Source: Aquila chrysaetos chrysaetos (Eukaryota; Chordata; Aves; Accipitriformes; Accipitridae). From it: 64,000 nucleotides of DNA. The notes below the pieces were generated by a model. The model searched no databases, was not told the DNA's origin, and was given only the letters and a program-made list of their open reading frames with translations. The stretch covers positions 14,198,001 through 14,262,000 of the forward strand of contig NC_044029.1 in NCBI RefSeq assembly GCF_900496995.4. Reading direction: 5' to 3'. Positions 55,501 to 63,326 of the stretch are shown piece by piece. Made by a program: the position numbers and the translations under genes. Positions within the stretch are counted from its first letter, which is position 1. Every line of letters starts with the position of its first letter.

Positions 55501-58500
55501 AAAGCAAATTTTCTGAAGTAAATATTTTGAAGGGTAAATAAGTGAAATGTTTTTGAAACTTCAGTTTTCACCTATTACAGGAGAAGTGTTTGCTGAATTT
55601 TGCCTAAATTTGCAAGTACTTTCATTCCCTTGAAAGTGCCTTCTATTGTCCTGCATTTATCCAGAAAAATGTTGGCGCATTACTAGCCACGAGATTCTGT
55701 TCTGTTTTAGGAGCAATTGTGTTTAGACTTTGTCTAATTGCATGCTCTTAATGATTTTATTTGGGATCTGCCAATTTAACTGGGCTATTCTAGTTTTGCA
55801 TATGACTGGTAGGGAAATTTGAAGCAGTATCCTTGTTCTCAGTAACGTTTCCAACACATTTTTTTTAAACAATGTCTAGAGATGGTGGTGCTTTCAGTAG
55901 ACTTGGATAGCTGTAACTTAGTAGCTGTAGAAGTACACTTAATAAAATAAAAACAAACCCAAACCAATGAACAAACAAAAAAACCCCGTAAACCACAAAA
56001 CCTGGTAGAATATAAGAAACTGAATTCAACTTCTAGATGAGTTGTCTCTAGAGCTAATGTATTATTTCTATGCAACTGGAAGTAATTGTCCAAGAATTAA
56101 GCAGAAAAATGGAACACATGTTGGGAGATTCATGTTTTCAAAGTCTATCTCTGTTTACTTTTCAAAATAATGATCTTCTACAGTTTTTCTAAACCTGTTA
56201 TTAGAAATTATGCATGTGATTTGAATATAGTCACACATTCACATAAGCCAAATATAATCATGACTGACATAAAGAATTAGTTCCTGTCTCTTCTATGGAA
56301 AAGATTTGAGAATATTAAAACTTGTTCTTCCTGTTTCCTTTTCTCATTCTTAGATCTTAAAGATTTTATGGTTGAAATACATTATATTTCTTTTAACCTT
56401 TACAGAATGCTTTAAAATCAGCAAATGAAAAGATAATATCAGAACGCCTTACTGTAAGTGACCGTTGCTTGGCTTGGCTGGCTTACATACATCTAACTGA
56501 ATTTGGCATTCTCCCAGTCAAGTTCTATGATCCAGCTAATGTCAGTCCTTCAAGGGTTGTGAACAAAGAGCCATTTTTAATACCATGGCAAACAGTTCAA
56601 GATGTGAAGACTGATCCTGATACGCTGTTAGCTATGTTTGAAGGTAAGATTAAGGAGGTAAACTACTTAATACATTACTCGCTGCTTGTAAATCAAGAAG
56701 TATTCTCCAGCTTTTAGAATTTCAAGGCAGTGCAGTATTGCTGATGACTGTTAAGCCATTGGGATTAATCCAGTGAATATTTCATCTTGATTTGAACAGA
56801 GCAGTGAGGAAAGTCAGTGTTCTTGGGTACTTAACACACACTGAGTGTTTTATCTGTGGTTCAAAGCTATAGCTTTTTCTCTGAACTATGATGTTCTATC
56901 AAGATAAAGACCAGTGGCTTGTGACAGTATGACATTGCTAGTTTTCTTGGGCTTCTGTTGTCATTCTCTCTCTTACCCTCCCTCTGCTTAATGGGATTTG
57001 TCTATGGCAAAGTTACTTTCCTGGAAGATTAGTGTGTTTCCTTAGAAGAGGCAGAGCAATGCATGTGTTTGTCTTTATTAAAAGTTTAAGTAAACGGAAT
57101 AATTTTTTTTAAAAATGTAAAATGAAGATACTAGAAGAAATTGAATTCTTGACTTGTGGTGCTGCCAGAGGTAGACTTTATAATAGCATTGTATAAGTGT
57201 CAGTACTTAGCGTGTTAGCCAGCAGTGATACTGAATTGCCACTGAGAATATATCTATGCTGCAGCTGGTAATGCAGTGTGGAAATACTCAAAGATAGATT
57301 GAGTAGCCCAGCTGTGGGAGTGAAGGCAGTCTAACCATGATAATGGGGTGTTCATTATGGGGTGTTCATTGTTGGGTAACTTTTTATTATGCTGAGAAGA
57401 AAAATAATATCCTGTATTAACTTTTGTCTCAATAGCTTTCAGCAGCTATGCTGGAAATCCTGGAATGTAGTTTTAAGTATAGTGATGGACTGCTATCTGT
57501 AACGTGGCTTTAACATTTCGTTGGTAGGATGTTTCCTGTTTTTAAATGGATGAAGGATGAAACTTCTGAAAGACTTGTTTTTACACTGTGGTGATAAGTG
57601 TTAGGAAAGCTTTTCCAAAGATGGTCATCTTCCTTTTTTTAAGAACTTGCAAAAGCAGCATGCTCAGAAATACCTTTCTACACTTACATATTTTCATTAT
57701 GTTAAATGAGACTTTTTATTATGTTAAGGCTTCAAATAACTTTGACATTGCTTGAGGTCTAAAGGCTTGATTTTATACTTTTTGTTTTGAAGATGCGGTC
57801 AAAACATGTACTGATGAAAGCCTTGAGGCTGACAAAAGAATAGCTATCTGCTTTCCTCTCTACAGAAACATGATAGCTTTGCTGAAACTTCTTGAAAGGT
57901 AAGTTATTTCAAGACATTTTTAATTGGAGTACTCCTCTGCTTTTTTTGAAAGCTTACTTTTATTTCTCTTTAAGGTGGGAGTCTGCTGCAGAACTTTGTA
58001 GATCTTTATTGGAGCTCTGCCCTAACAACTGTCAGCTCTTGGAGAGTTTAGCCACCGTGTATTTGCAGATGGAGCAGAGTGACAATGCCTACAAAGTGTG
58101 GACTGGAGCTTTTGAGAAGTATCCTCAGAATGCAGAAATTTTTTATCAGTTGTGTAAATTCCTTGTTTCACAGGTAATACTCCACTCCAAAACTCATTTT
58201 GTTGGTCTGCTGGCTTTCCAAAGTTTGAGTTTTGTGTGTTGTTTCAAACACTTACTAAATTGATTAATCTTCATGATATTTTTGTAATGTCTAATACTCC
58301 TTTATATAGATAGATGGGAAAGATAGAATTGGCAAGATTAGTGACATGATTGAAGAAAAACAAAGGAATTACATAAAATCATAAACTTACAGTTCAGATT
58401 GTTCTAATCCAGTGTTAATAACCTTAAAGAATAACAGAAATTAACAGTAAACTCTGTAATAATGTTTTCAGCTTTTTTTCTGCTACTTGTTGACTGACCC

Positions 58501-61500
58501 AGTTAAACTTCATTCTTGAGAGAATGAAGATAATGGAGTGTTGCAGAGATAGACACACCACTTGTTATTTATTGTGCTTAAATTGTTCTCGTCATTTTCA
58601 GGTTGATGTCTGATTTTAATTTTTTTATTTTTAAAAAATAAAACCCCAAAACAGGAAAGGTCAAGCAGTATTCTTCCGCTGTTGCAAGATTTTGTGGCAG
58701 CTTTCTTTGAGGATACATGCCAACAGCATGGTCCCATGGATCTCTTAAGGTACATTTAGAATGTTTTTTCTATTTAAATTTCAATAATACTGGCATTTTC
58801 TTGAAAAACAAGACAGTCTAGAACGTCTAAACTCCTCTGTTTTTAGCTTGGCATGTTTTGCTAAAACTTCAGTGGATTATGATTTGGTAGCTTATAAGGT
58901 TTATAGTTGTTGTTTGTGCATATACGCTAGATTGTAAAACCACAGGCATTTAAAGATAAAACAGCCAGCAAGTTTAATGTCTGGATTTGGGGAATGAAAA
59001 TCAATCATATGTGTGCCATAGTTGCTCGTGGTTCCATCCCCCCCAGCCCAAAGCTAGGAGCTTAAAATTGCATACCTAAAATACTATATTTACACACCCA
59101 CAAAAGACCTCAGTTCAGAGGTCCAGCATGCTATTAATCAGCAGATTATTGTTGCTGAAAAGGCACAGGCTCATATCTAGCCTGCTGATTTTCCACTTGA
59201 ATTATAGCACCTAATTGAGAGACTTACTGAAGTTTTGAAGTCAAAATAGATGCCTGTGCAGGCCTTCAAAGGAAGACCTTCTGTGCTAAAGCTTATGCAG
59301 ATGAGGCTTTGAAATGTTTGTGTCTCCAGTTAGGTGTTAGATTTTATTCCTGCTTACATTTGTTAACATTAAATTGAGTACCGGCAATGCAGCTTAGCTG
59401 ACTATGTAGATGATTGTACCTTACTTGATGTATTTTATGTGAGGAGGGAGAAGTCTGAGATATAAAGCAATATTTAACTTTGTACATAATGAGGGAGTAA
59501 ATTCTTTCTATATTAACTATTTCTATATTTCTGTGTAATGCTTTCTGTATAAATTCTGTCTGGATAGAGTTAAACTAAAATCTAGGAAAACTGCATCTTT
59601 TTTTAATATGACCCATGAACTGGATTTCGGAACTAAATGTTACATCCACATAGGACTCTTCCATGTAGAGGGTTATTCTCACTTACTACTACTTTTTTCT
59701 CTTGCAGATACCTCTTGAATTTTCCAATGCCAATTGAATTTACATCACCTCTCTATAAAGAGCATCTTACAGATGATGTTGTAAACCAGCAAATCCCGTA
59801 TCTGTGGCAGATCTACTGGTGAGACTTTTGTAAAGTATTTCTGAGAAACAGCTATTGAGTCTCAGTAAATTGCGTTTTCAAAAGCAGAACATTCATTATT
59901 TGCCTAAGGGTATGTCACTGTGGGTTCTTTCAATAAATGATCTGCCAGTCCTTAGAGAACCTACCTGCCTGCTGCACAACAGAGACAATTTTATGGAACT
60001 GTGAACTGCACATCAACTTAAATTCTCCACTTGAGAAATCTTTCAGAAATTCTGCCCTATGTGAACAAAAACGGGTGTGTTCATCTCACAAGATGATTTT
60101 TTTGGTTTACTTTTGGTGTAGGTTGCTACTGCTAGTAGTGGTGGTGTTCTGGTTTTCAGTTGTCTCCCTTTTATTTTATGATAGTTTCCCCCACTCTGTT
60201 TAACTCTGTTTAGCCCTGGTCTCCCCACCTTCCTTGACCCACTGTTTCAGCTGTTTATGGAGCTACTATCAACAGACTATAAAGTTGGAACTAGCTACAG
60301 ATGCCCCTCTGTAGCAAAGTAATTTAGCAAAGTGACCTTTTCCGCTGCAAGAGATTGCAAAGGTGACAGAACTTTGTCTTGTATACACAATCTTTTGTTC
60401 GTTTGTTTCTTCCAGCATTCCTTTTGATAGCAGCAATATCCAGGATTGGCAAGCACCGAAGCATTAGCCATCTATAACTTACACTAGTATAACTGTGATT
60501 ACTGAAATGCTGACTTAGGCTGTTTAAGAAGTTTACTGCTTCATGGTCTGGGTTTGTCAATCTTCACAAGTAGCTATTTGGCTTTTCAGATAAATAAAGG
60601 GGGCAAAGATGATAATGTTTCACGTACTGAGTGAGGACTCCTCAGAACTCCTTCAGCACTGTTGCTTGTAGTTTTTAATTGGTGGACAACTTACAGGTAA
60701 AATGTATGGTTTTCAAGAAAACCTTTATGTAAGGTGTAGATTAAGTTATCTTAATGTTTTCTTTTTATATTGTCCATTAATACCAGTTTAAATAATTCTT
60801 TTTTTGAAAATACTTATCTCTTTCCAAGTTCAGTTTTAAGTTTGGTACTTGCACAGTAGAAACATTGTTAGAAAGACGCTTGAGGTCACTGTTTAGCCTA
60901 GTCATTAGGGACCTTAACTTAAGCTCAGATGCTACTGTATTTTAGCACCTGCTTCTAAGAGGAAAATTAGTGCTCTTGAAGTAAGTGCCTCAATTACTTT
61001 CAGAGCTAGAAATTGAGTGGTTTTGTGGTTGAGTTTTGCTACAGTAAGTGCTTAGGTATTTGGGCCTATGTATCTGTCTTTCCTGTTTTCAGGTACAGAG
61101 GACAAAAGACAGAAAAGTTCACTTGTACCAAGTGAAAATAGTCAGATTGAAACCAGCAAAGCCTCAAAGCTCCAGGAACAATGTTTTACTTGGAAAGCTC
61201 ATTGTGTGTACAGATGAGTATGTGCGTGCACAAACATATACACACACTTTTTCAGAAAGAGTGGCAAATTGGTGATTTAGTTGTAGTTCTTGGGGAAAGC
61301 AGGAGTAGAATCAGGCACTCTGATTATGTGACCCTAGTCAAGAGTGTTCTATAGCAAGGTAGCAAGATCAGTCCTATCTTTTTTGCATTTCTGTAGCCTT
61401 CCTCTTCATGAGTGGTTTTTTTTTCCTCTTATGACTTACCAAAAGTCTTTACCTTTTTTTCACTGTTACTTTACACTTTGAAATAAGGATTGTTTGCTGA

Positions 61501-63326
61501 ATCGTAGTCAAAAAATGTGTCTACTTCTGTCTTTGGTGAGGTCCTATATGGTGGTCTGACCATAAGTTTCTTTGAGCTGTGGAACAAAATTAAGGGTTTT
61601 TTTGACTATTCTTGTCAGGTGGTTTTTTTTTTTTTCTGACATGATCAGCATATTTCTACCCCAGATCCCCAGTAGAATTTGTTTCAGAACACTAATTTTG
61701 TTGCCACAGTCTGATACCATTTCTCAAGTGGTTTTAATATGACTTTGAAATTTATTGTTCTGGAGCTTTCCAGACAAACTCAAGACTTGTCTCCATTCTG
61801 TAGCAGTCAGAGCATCCCTATTAAAAGGATTAGTAAAAGGGTACTTTACAAGAGTAGAAGACAATTCAAAATATTTCATTTTTATTTAAGAGTTGCATTT
61901 TAAACTGCATGGTTTCTGTATTATTCTTTATTATCTGCAGTTGAGACTTAGGCATTTTAATAAGTTGACTGATAAATTAGTCCATAACGCTGCTGAACTG
62001 AAAACACTGATTTTTCTTGCATCTCAGAATGGGAAGTTCTTCATTGTTTCTTACTCTTAATATGTAAGAACATGCATTGTTTATGACATACAGCACTTTT
62101 TAACTTTTAATATAAACAGTTTGTGCCAGTCTCTTCACGTGAGTGTTGGTGAAGCACTGGATGCTTATGAAGCAGCTCTGGGGGCAGTGATGCAGCAGGA
62201 AACTGTTCAGAACATCTGGCTGGAGTAAGTTCTTAAGGGAGGAAAGTAAATTAATCTCAAAACTATTAAGTGAAGGCTACCAGAACCATCTTTTTTCTTT
62301 TTTTTTTCTTTTTTTTTTTTTTTCTTCCAGTTACCTTGTTTTTATCAATAGCAAAGTTGTTGGATCCAACAACAAAGTTCAAGAATTCAAGCTTTTTACT
62401 GACCTAGTGAACAGATGTCTGGTTACAGTCCCCACACGATACCCAATTCCTTTTAGTACTGCTGATTATTGGACCAATTATGAGTTTCACAATAAGGTAA
62501 AAATGTGTCTGTGGACGGTTTTAATTCAACAAAGAGACTGATGACCTTTTAGCAGGTACCTGTAATTTACTTGTTCAAAGACGGCACCAGTAGTATATGA
62601 ACACTGAGAGCTAGGAATTAGTAGAAAAAGAAACAAGTATCTGAAGAGAGTAGTGTTCTGAGCAGAAGACTATCTAGCAGTGACCTTTTGAATAAAGGGT
62701 GTGTAAGAGAAACTTCATTATGGCATGCTTTAATAATGTGAATACAGCTGTTAATGACAAGCTATTCTTTCCTAGAGAAAAGAGAAAATGTGTAAGGGAG
62801 GGAAGAGGTGGTTGAGCAAGAAGGGTCTGCAGAACTGTAACACAGGCAGATGGAAACAGTATTTAAGCTGTCAGTTTTGATCATAGAAATTACAGTGGTT
62901 GAGAAACAGAAGAAATGAAGTAGGAGTAAAAACAAGTTGAGCACTTAGGCAGAATAAAGCTTATAGAAATCCTGGGTCCCATTTTGCTAACATCCAGTGC
63001 ATTTCTCTTTACTTGCTAAATGCAGGCTAGAAGAACTAAAATATGTGGTGTTAGCAACTTGATACTAACTTTTTATTATACAAATTGATTTCTGTACCCT
63101 GGAGGGATAAGGTTTGTAGGTGGTAACTCACTTTAGTCATAATGTTCATAGTTTCTCGTTCCATTATTCGTAGCAAAATTAGACAGCTATAAAGTGGATT
63201 AATGTTTATAATTCAAATTCTACAGGTAATTCTTTTTTATTTGAGCTGCATTCCAAAATCTCAACATTCCAAAGCCTTGGAACGGTTTTGTTCTACCATG
63301 CCTGCTAATCCTGGACTTGCACTGAG
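24963..63326 (+). CDS. ZFC3H1: ZFC3H1, 31 coding exons, 3' end outside window
   Basis: ZFC3H1 is a nuclear scaffold that joins the RNA helicase MTR4 in the PAXT connection and feeds polyadenylated nuclear RNA to the exosome. Exons (plus strand): 24963-25590, 29471-29890, 32927-32991, 33254-33452, 33647-33873, 35479-35602, 37265-37362, 37921-38124, 38829-38993, 42743-42880, 43311-43429, 43767-43913, 44991-45165, 45356-45484, 46197-46745, 46829-46938, 48228-48359, 49454-49575, 50133-50234, 50618-50734, 51624-51807, 53604-53790, 54248-54439, 56406-56643, 57793-57898, 57975-58173, 58655-58749, 59708-59818, 62120-62224, 62331-62496, 63226-63326. All phases join, giving 5,654 nt and about 1,885 residues; human is about 1,989. 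An in-frame TGA at 24909-24911 fixes the ATG at 24963. Domain order: acidic/ARS2-type motif, Ser- and RG-rich region, charged coiled coil, Pro-rich segment, second coiled coil, CCCH zinc finger (about 1195-1212), HAT/TPR-like repeats. Confidence 0.95.
25591..29470 (+). other. ZFC3H1: ZFC3H1 intron 1, U12-type
   Basis: The donor GTATCCTTGA matches the minor-spliceosome consensus RTATCCTT. The branch-site-like TTCTTGAC (29452-29459) has one mismatch to TCCTTRAC, with its A 12 nt before the acceptor ATTCAG at 29470. There is no polypyrimidine tract next to that acceptor. Near the donor the intron holds a run of 17 G (25733-25749). The rest is AT-rich, without recognised repeats. Confidence 0.8.
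25733..25749 (+). repeat. 17-G homopolymer
   Basis: An unbroken run of 17 G, about 140 bp into intron 1 and still within the CpG island. It could form a G-quadruplex in DNA or in the nascent transcript. Its length is also prone to assembly or sequencing error. Confidence 0.9.
29471..29890 (+). CDS. ZFC3H1: ZFC3H1 exon 2 (residues 210-350)
   Basis: Encodes the conserved KTFGRSPSRKQNYSSKNEN and FEDLLLKYKQIQLELE segments, an acidic linker, then AFELKPLRQKLP. The acceptor is at ATTCAG (29470) rather than the nearer CCAG at 29462, because only it joins exon 1 in frame (K-S-K-T). Donor GTAAAT; phase 1. Confidence 0.93.
32144..32320. repeat. AT-rich low-complexity tract in intron 2
   Basis: Dense TA/ATAT repeats and degenerate AT-only stretches in the 3-kb intron 2 (29891-32926). 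No transposon signature. Confidence 0.7.
32927..32991 (+). CDS. ZFC3H1: ZFC3H1 exon 3 (residues 350-371)
   Basis: A short exon encoding GTEDREQTSVRKLSSSDVTS, ending in EK. Flanked by TTGGCAG and GTGAGA; joins exon 2 (phase 1) and ends in phase 0. Confidence 0.88.
33254..33452 (+). CDS. ZFC3H1: ZFC3H1 exon 4 (residues 372-438)
   Basis: Encodes the highly conserved ELQLRLLALQSASKKWQQKE block and a Lys/Thr-rich tail. Acceptor TTCTCAAG, donor GTAATA; ends in phase 1. Confidence 0.93.
33647..33873 (+). CDS. ZFC3H1: ZFC3H1 exon 5 (residues 438-513), charged coiled coil
   Basis: A long Lys/Glu/Arg/Gln-rich helix (about residues 443-488) followed by the invariant LSNQEEQYNRFMKLVGGKRR. Acceptor TTAAAG, donor AGG|GTAACA; phase 0. 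Confidence 0.94.
35479..35602 (+). CDS. ZFC3H1: ZFC3H1 exon 6 (residues 514-555)
   Basis: Encodes SSDTDLRWSLDKQ and GGIYQYDNYDEVAMDTDSET, very close to human. Acceptor GTGTTTAG, donor GTAAGA; ends in phase 1. Confidence 0.93.
35858..36595 (+). mobile_element. Degraded CR1 LINE 3' end in intron 6
   Basis: A long run of recognisable CR1 text in plus orientation. It includes GCAGCTTTGCAAAAAAGG, GGACTGGAGCACTTGAGTTA, GAGAAGAGAAGGCTAAGGAA, CAGGACAAGAGGCAACA, GTTGTGGAATCTCCATCCT and a final ATTTATTGACTCTGAG in place of the ATTCTATGAT tail repeat. Many small deletions and substitutions point to an old copy. It covers the C-terminal reverse-transcriptase-side end and the 3' untranslated region, with no usable open frame. 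Confidence 0.85.
36712..36731 (+). repeat. T homopolymer (about 20)
   Basis: A poly-T run of about 20 bases in intron 6, downstream of the CR1 copy. Could be a decayed retroposon tail on the minus strand, but no element is seen attached. Confidence 0.7.
37265..37362 (+). CDS. ZFC3H1: ZFC3H1 exon 7 (residues 555-587)
   Basis: A Pro-rich exon: ASPVQPPFFECPIGYFPP, then PLPPPIP. Acceptor AATTACAG, donor CCA|GTAAGT; phase 1 in, phase 0 out. Confidence 0.9.
37759..37805 (+). mobile_element. Tiny fragment of the ERVL-type LTR start
   Basis: TGTCCTGGTTTCAGCTGGGA and the following GGTAGCTGGTACAG match the first ~70 bp of the LTR at 16525, with a small internal deletion. It lies in intron 7, about 115 bp before exon 8. 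Confidence 0.8.
37811..37870 (+). repeat. 26-bp tandem duplication upstream of exon 8
   Basis: Unit 1 (37811-37836) and unit 2 (37837-37862) start AAATAATTTAG and differ at a few places. An 8-bp start of a third copy follows. It lies just after the LTR fragment and 50 bp before exon 8. Confidence 0.85.
37921..38124 (+). CDS. ZFC3H1: ZFC3H1 exon 8 (residues 588-655)
   Basis: Encodes more Pro-rich sequence (LEPPPPLPPLPPEEPEQPPK) and then PFADEEEEEEMLLREELLKS, one of the most conserved parts of the protein. Acceptor TTTCTCTCAG, donor GTATTC; both ends phase 0. Confidence 0.94.
38829..38993 (+). CDS. ZFC3H1: ZFC3H1 exon 9 (residues 656-710)
   Basis: Encodes ETSSNSGPPSPPVPDNLHSV, then SINTVSQPRVQNTKFVR. 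Acceptor TTTTGTTAG, donor ACA|GTAAGG; phase 0 at both ends, so it could be skipped without a frameshift. Confidence 0.92.
38994..42742 (+). other. ZFC3H1: ZFC3H1 intron 9 (3.7 kb)
   Basis: AT-rich intron with an A-run (40950-40962) and no recognised repeat or exon. Short frames on both strands look random. Confidence 0.5.
42743..42880 (+). CDS. ZFC3H1: ZFC3H1 exon 10 (residues 711-756)
   Basis: Encodes LPKHKSVVVTLNDSDDSESD, then SVFGGLESMIKEARR. VVVTL (717-721) next to acidic and Ser residues looks like a SUMO-interacting motif. Acceptor CCCCACAG, donor GTAAAC; phase 0 both ends. Confidence 0.94.
43311..43429 (+). CDS. ZFC3H1: ZFC3H1 exon 11 (residues 757-796)
   Basis: Encodes KSEKENDPMRTPEALPEDKK, then IEYRLLKEEIA. 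Acceptor TGTAACAG, donor AG|GTACAA; ends in phase 2. Confidence 0.93.
43767..43913 (+). CDS. ZFC3H1: ZFC3H1 exon 12 (residues 796-845)
   Basis: Encodes SREKQRLIRSDP, then DGIGRIAVVTKQVTEAEAKL, the start of the second coiled coil. Acceptor CTGTTTTAG, donor GTACAT; phase 2. Confidence 0.93.
44991..45165 (+). CDS. ZFC3H1: ZFC3H1 exon 13 (residues 845-903), coiled coil
   Basis: A helical region with LLLMKDESVLKHLLQQEAKK, then INKLAEQLQATEKILNANKM. Acceptor CTACTTTTAG, donor CAA|GTAACT; ends in phase 0. Confidence 0.94.
45356..45484 (+). CDS. ZFC3H1: ZFC3H1 exon 14 (residues 904-946), coiled coil
   Basis: Encodes KVQQRVTVKKALALKYGEEL, then ARAKAVASKEIGKRKLEQD. T-rich acceptor ending TTTTTCAG, donor GTAAGT; phase 0 both ends. 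Confidence 0.94.
46197..46745 (+). CDS. ZFC3H1: ZFC3H1 exon 15 (residues 947-1129)
   Basis: The longest internal exon. It contains SSPKKHSAELIALEKKRLQ, YEYALKIQKLKEARAL, PQPSLHDLTQDKLSLDSEEN, RRRSFRES and LFLGLNIDELKKLYAKADSL. Acceptor TCTTTTCAG, donor CAG|GTAAAT. The following intron is only 83 bp. Confidence 0.95.
46829..46938 (+). CDS. ZFC3H1: ZFC3H1 exon 16 (residues 1130-1166)
   Basis: Encodes EISVDVDFVTSQNKQTEVKP and FGPYHSPLLVFKSYR. Acceptor TTTCCTAG, donor AG|GTATGA; ends in phase 2. Confidence 0.93.
48228..48359 (+). CDS. ZFC3H1: ZFC3H1 exon 17 (residues 1166-1210), zinc finger part 1
   Basis: Encodes FSPYFRTKEKLYLSSVTYSN and then CFCRFDLTGTCNDDDCQW. This holds three of the four CCCH ligands (C1195, C1203, C1208; spacing C-x7-C-x4-C). 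Acceptor CATTTTAG, donor TG|GTGAGT; the Trp codon is split across the intron. Confidence 0.95.
49454..49575 (+). CDS. ZFC3H1: ZFC3H1 exon 18 (residues 1210-1251), zinc finger part 2
   Basis: Opens with QHM, giving the His ligand H1212 of the zinc finger, then LSRKQLFQDILSYNLELIGC. Acceptor TGTTTTAG. The donor ACAG|GTTCTT is weak after the GT, but phase and homology (E-K-Y-V-E-K-L-F-G next) demand it. Confidence 0.92.
50133..50234 (+). CDS. ZFC3H1: ZFC3H1 exon 19 (residues 1251-1285)
   Basis: Encodes EKYVEKLFGINRDRMSVDQM, then AVLLASNVNESKSH. Acceptor TTGTTTCAG, donor A|GTAAGT; phase 1 both ends. Confidence 0.94.
50618..50734 (+). CDS. ZFC3H1: ZFC3H1 exon 20 (residues 1285-1324)
   Basis: Encodes PPFTTWKDKRKWRPKYWRKP, an Arg/Lys/Trp-rich strip, then SSSEEEQFVGPIKY. 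Acceptor TGTTTACAG, donor G|GTAATC; phase 1. Confidence 0.94.
51624..51807 (+). CDS. ZFC3H1: ZFC3H1 exon 21 (residues 1324-1385), start of repeat domain
   Basis: Encodes VPALDAVVTPDDVRYFTSET, then LEASVQENPCDVQLWIKLAY, the first HAT-like helical repeat. Acceptor AATTTGCAG, donor GG|GTAAGT; ends in phase 2. Confidence 0.94.
53604..53790 (+). CDS. ZFC3H1: ZFC3H1 exon 22 (residues 1385-1447), HAT repeats
   Basis: Encodes LDSTLNVLARALESNKENPE and IWCHYLRLFSKRGTKEEIQE, a canonical HAT/TPR-like pair. Acceptor TTTTTACAG, donor ACA|GTAAGT; ends in phase 0 just before the cryptic exon. Confidence 0.94.
53854..53990 (+). other. Candidate cryptic/poison exon in ZFC3H1 intron 22
   Basis: A 137-nt segment with a good acceptor (TTTTCTACTGTAG, ending 53853) and a good donor (CTCAG|GTAATA at 53991). 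Joined to exon 22 in phase 0 it would add 38 residues (with QKMKRFEVLFERYL near the end) and then TAG at 53968-53970. That would end ZFC3H1 within the repeat domain or trigger nonsense-mediated decay. The peptide does not match the normal protein, which continues FLNLENSF in exon 23. No proof of use from sequence alone. Confidence 0.4.
54208..54239 (+). repeat. ATT triplet tract before exon 23
   Basis: An imperfect (ATT/TTA)n run ending about 9 bp before exon 23, within its acceptor region. Confidence 0.75.
54248..54439 (+). CDS. ZFC3H1: ZFC3H1 exon 23 (residues 1448-1511)
   Basis: Encodes KDYVCGRMLQFLMEVTGGEE, then LLSFQLLETLLYRVQLSLFT. Acceptor TTCTCTCTAG, donor CAG|GTAACT; phase 0 both ends. 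Confidence 0.93.
56406..56643 (+). CDS. ZFC3H1: ZFC3H1 exon 24 (residues 1512-1591)
   Basis: Encodes NALKSANEKIISERLTVSDR, CLAWLAYIHLTEFGILPVKF and PWQTVQDVKTDPDTLLAMFE. Acceptor CTTTACAG, donor G|GTAAGA; ends in phase 1. The intron before it is 2 kb and shows nothing recognisable. Confidence 0.94.
57343..57370 (+). repeat. 14-bp perfect tandem duplication
   Basis: Two identical adjacent copies of ATGGGGTGTTCATT in intron 24. Identity suggests a recent slip. Confidence 0.9.
57793..57898 (+). CDS. ZFC3H1: ZFC3H1 exon 25 (residues 1591-1626)
   Basis: Encodes DAVKTCTDESLEADKRIAIC, then FPLYRNMIALLKLLE. Acceptor TTTTGAAG, donor AG|GTAAGT; ends in phase 2. The following intron is only 76 bp. Confidence 0.93.
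57975..58173 (+). CDS. ZFC3H1: ZFC3H1 exon 26 (residues 1626-1692), TPR-like
   Basis: Encodes WESAAELCRSLLELCPNNCQ, LLESLATVYLQMEQSDNAYK and FEKYPQNAEIFYQLCKFL, a clear pair of TPR/HAT helices. Acceptor CTCTTTAAG, donor CAG|GTAATA; ends in phase 0. Confidence 0.94.
58655..58749 (+). CDS. ZFC3H1: ZFC3H1 exon 27 (residues 1693-1724)
   Basis: Encodes ERSSSILPLLQDFVAAFFED, ending MDLLR. Less conserved than its neighbours but aligned with human NLLPFLRKFIASFF. Acceptor CAAAACAG in an A-rich context, donor AG|GTACAT; phase 2 out. Confidence 0.88.
59708..59818 (+). CDS. ZFC3H1: ZFC3H1 exon 28 (residues 1724-1761)
   Basis: Encodes YLLNFPMPIEFTSPLYKEHL, then NQQIPYLWQIYC. Acceptor TCTTGCAG, donor TG|GTGAGA; phase 2. 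Confidence 0.92.
59819..62119 (+). other. ZFC3H1: ZFC3H1 intron 28 (2.3 kb)
   Basis: AT-rich intron with T homopolymers (for example 61623-61634). No recognised repeat or exon. Confidence 0.5.
62120..62224 (+). CDS. ZFC3H1: ZFC3H1 exon 29 (residues 1761-1796)
   Basis: Encodes LCQSLHVSVGEALDAYEAAL, then GAVMQQETVQNIWL. Acceptor TATAAACAG, donor GA|GTAAGT; phase 2. The next intron is 106 bp and nearly half polypyrimidine. Confidence 0.92.
62331..62496 (+). CDS. ZFC3H1: ZFC3H1 exon 30 (residues 1796-1851)
   Basis: Encodes DYLVFINSKVVGSNNKVQEF, LFTDLVNRCLVTVPTRYPIP and STADYWTNYEFHNK. Preceded by a 40-base pyrimidine tract; donor AAG|GTAAAA; ends in phase 0. Confidence 0.94.
63226..63326 (+). 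CDS. ZFC3H1: ZFC3H1 exon 31 (residues 1852-1885), last in window
   Basis: Encodes VILFYLSCIPKSQHSKALER, then FCSTMPANPGLALR. Acceptor TTCTACAG, donor AG|GTATGT; phase 2 out. The human protein continues LLQHEWEESNVQ. That exon is not present up to 64000, so the last ~100 residues lie beyond the right edge. Confidence 0.93.
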
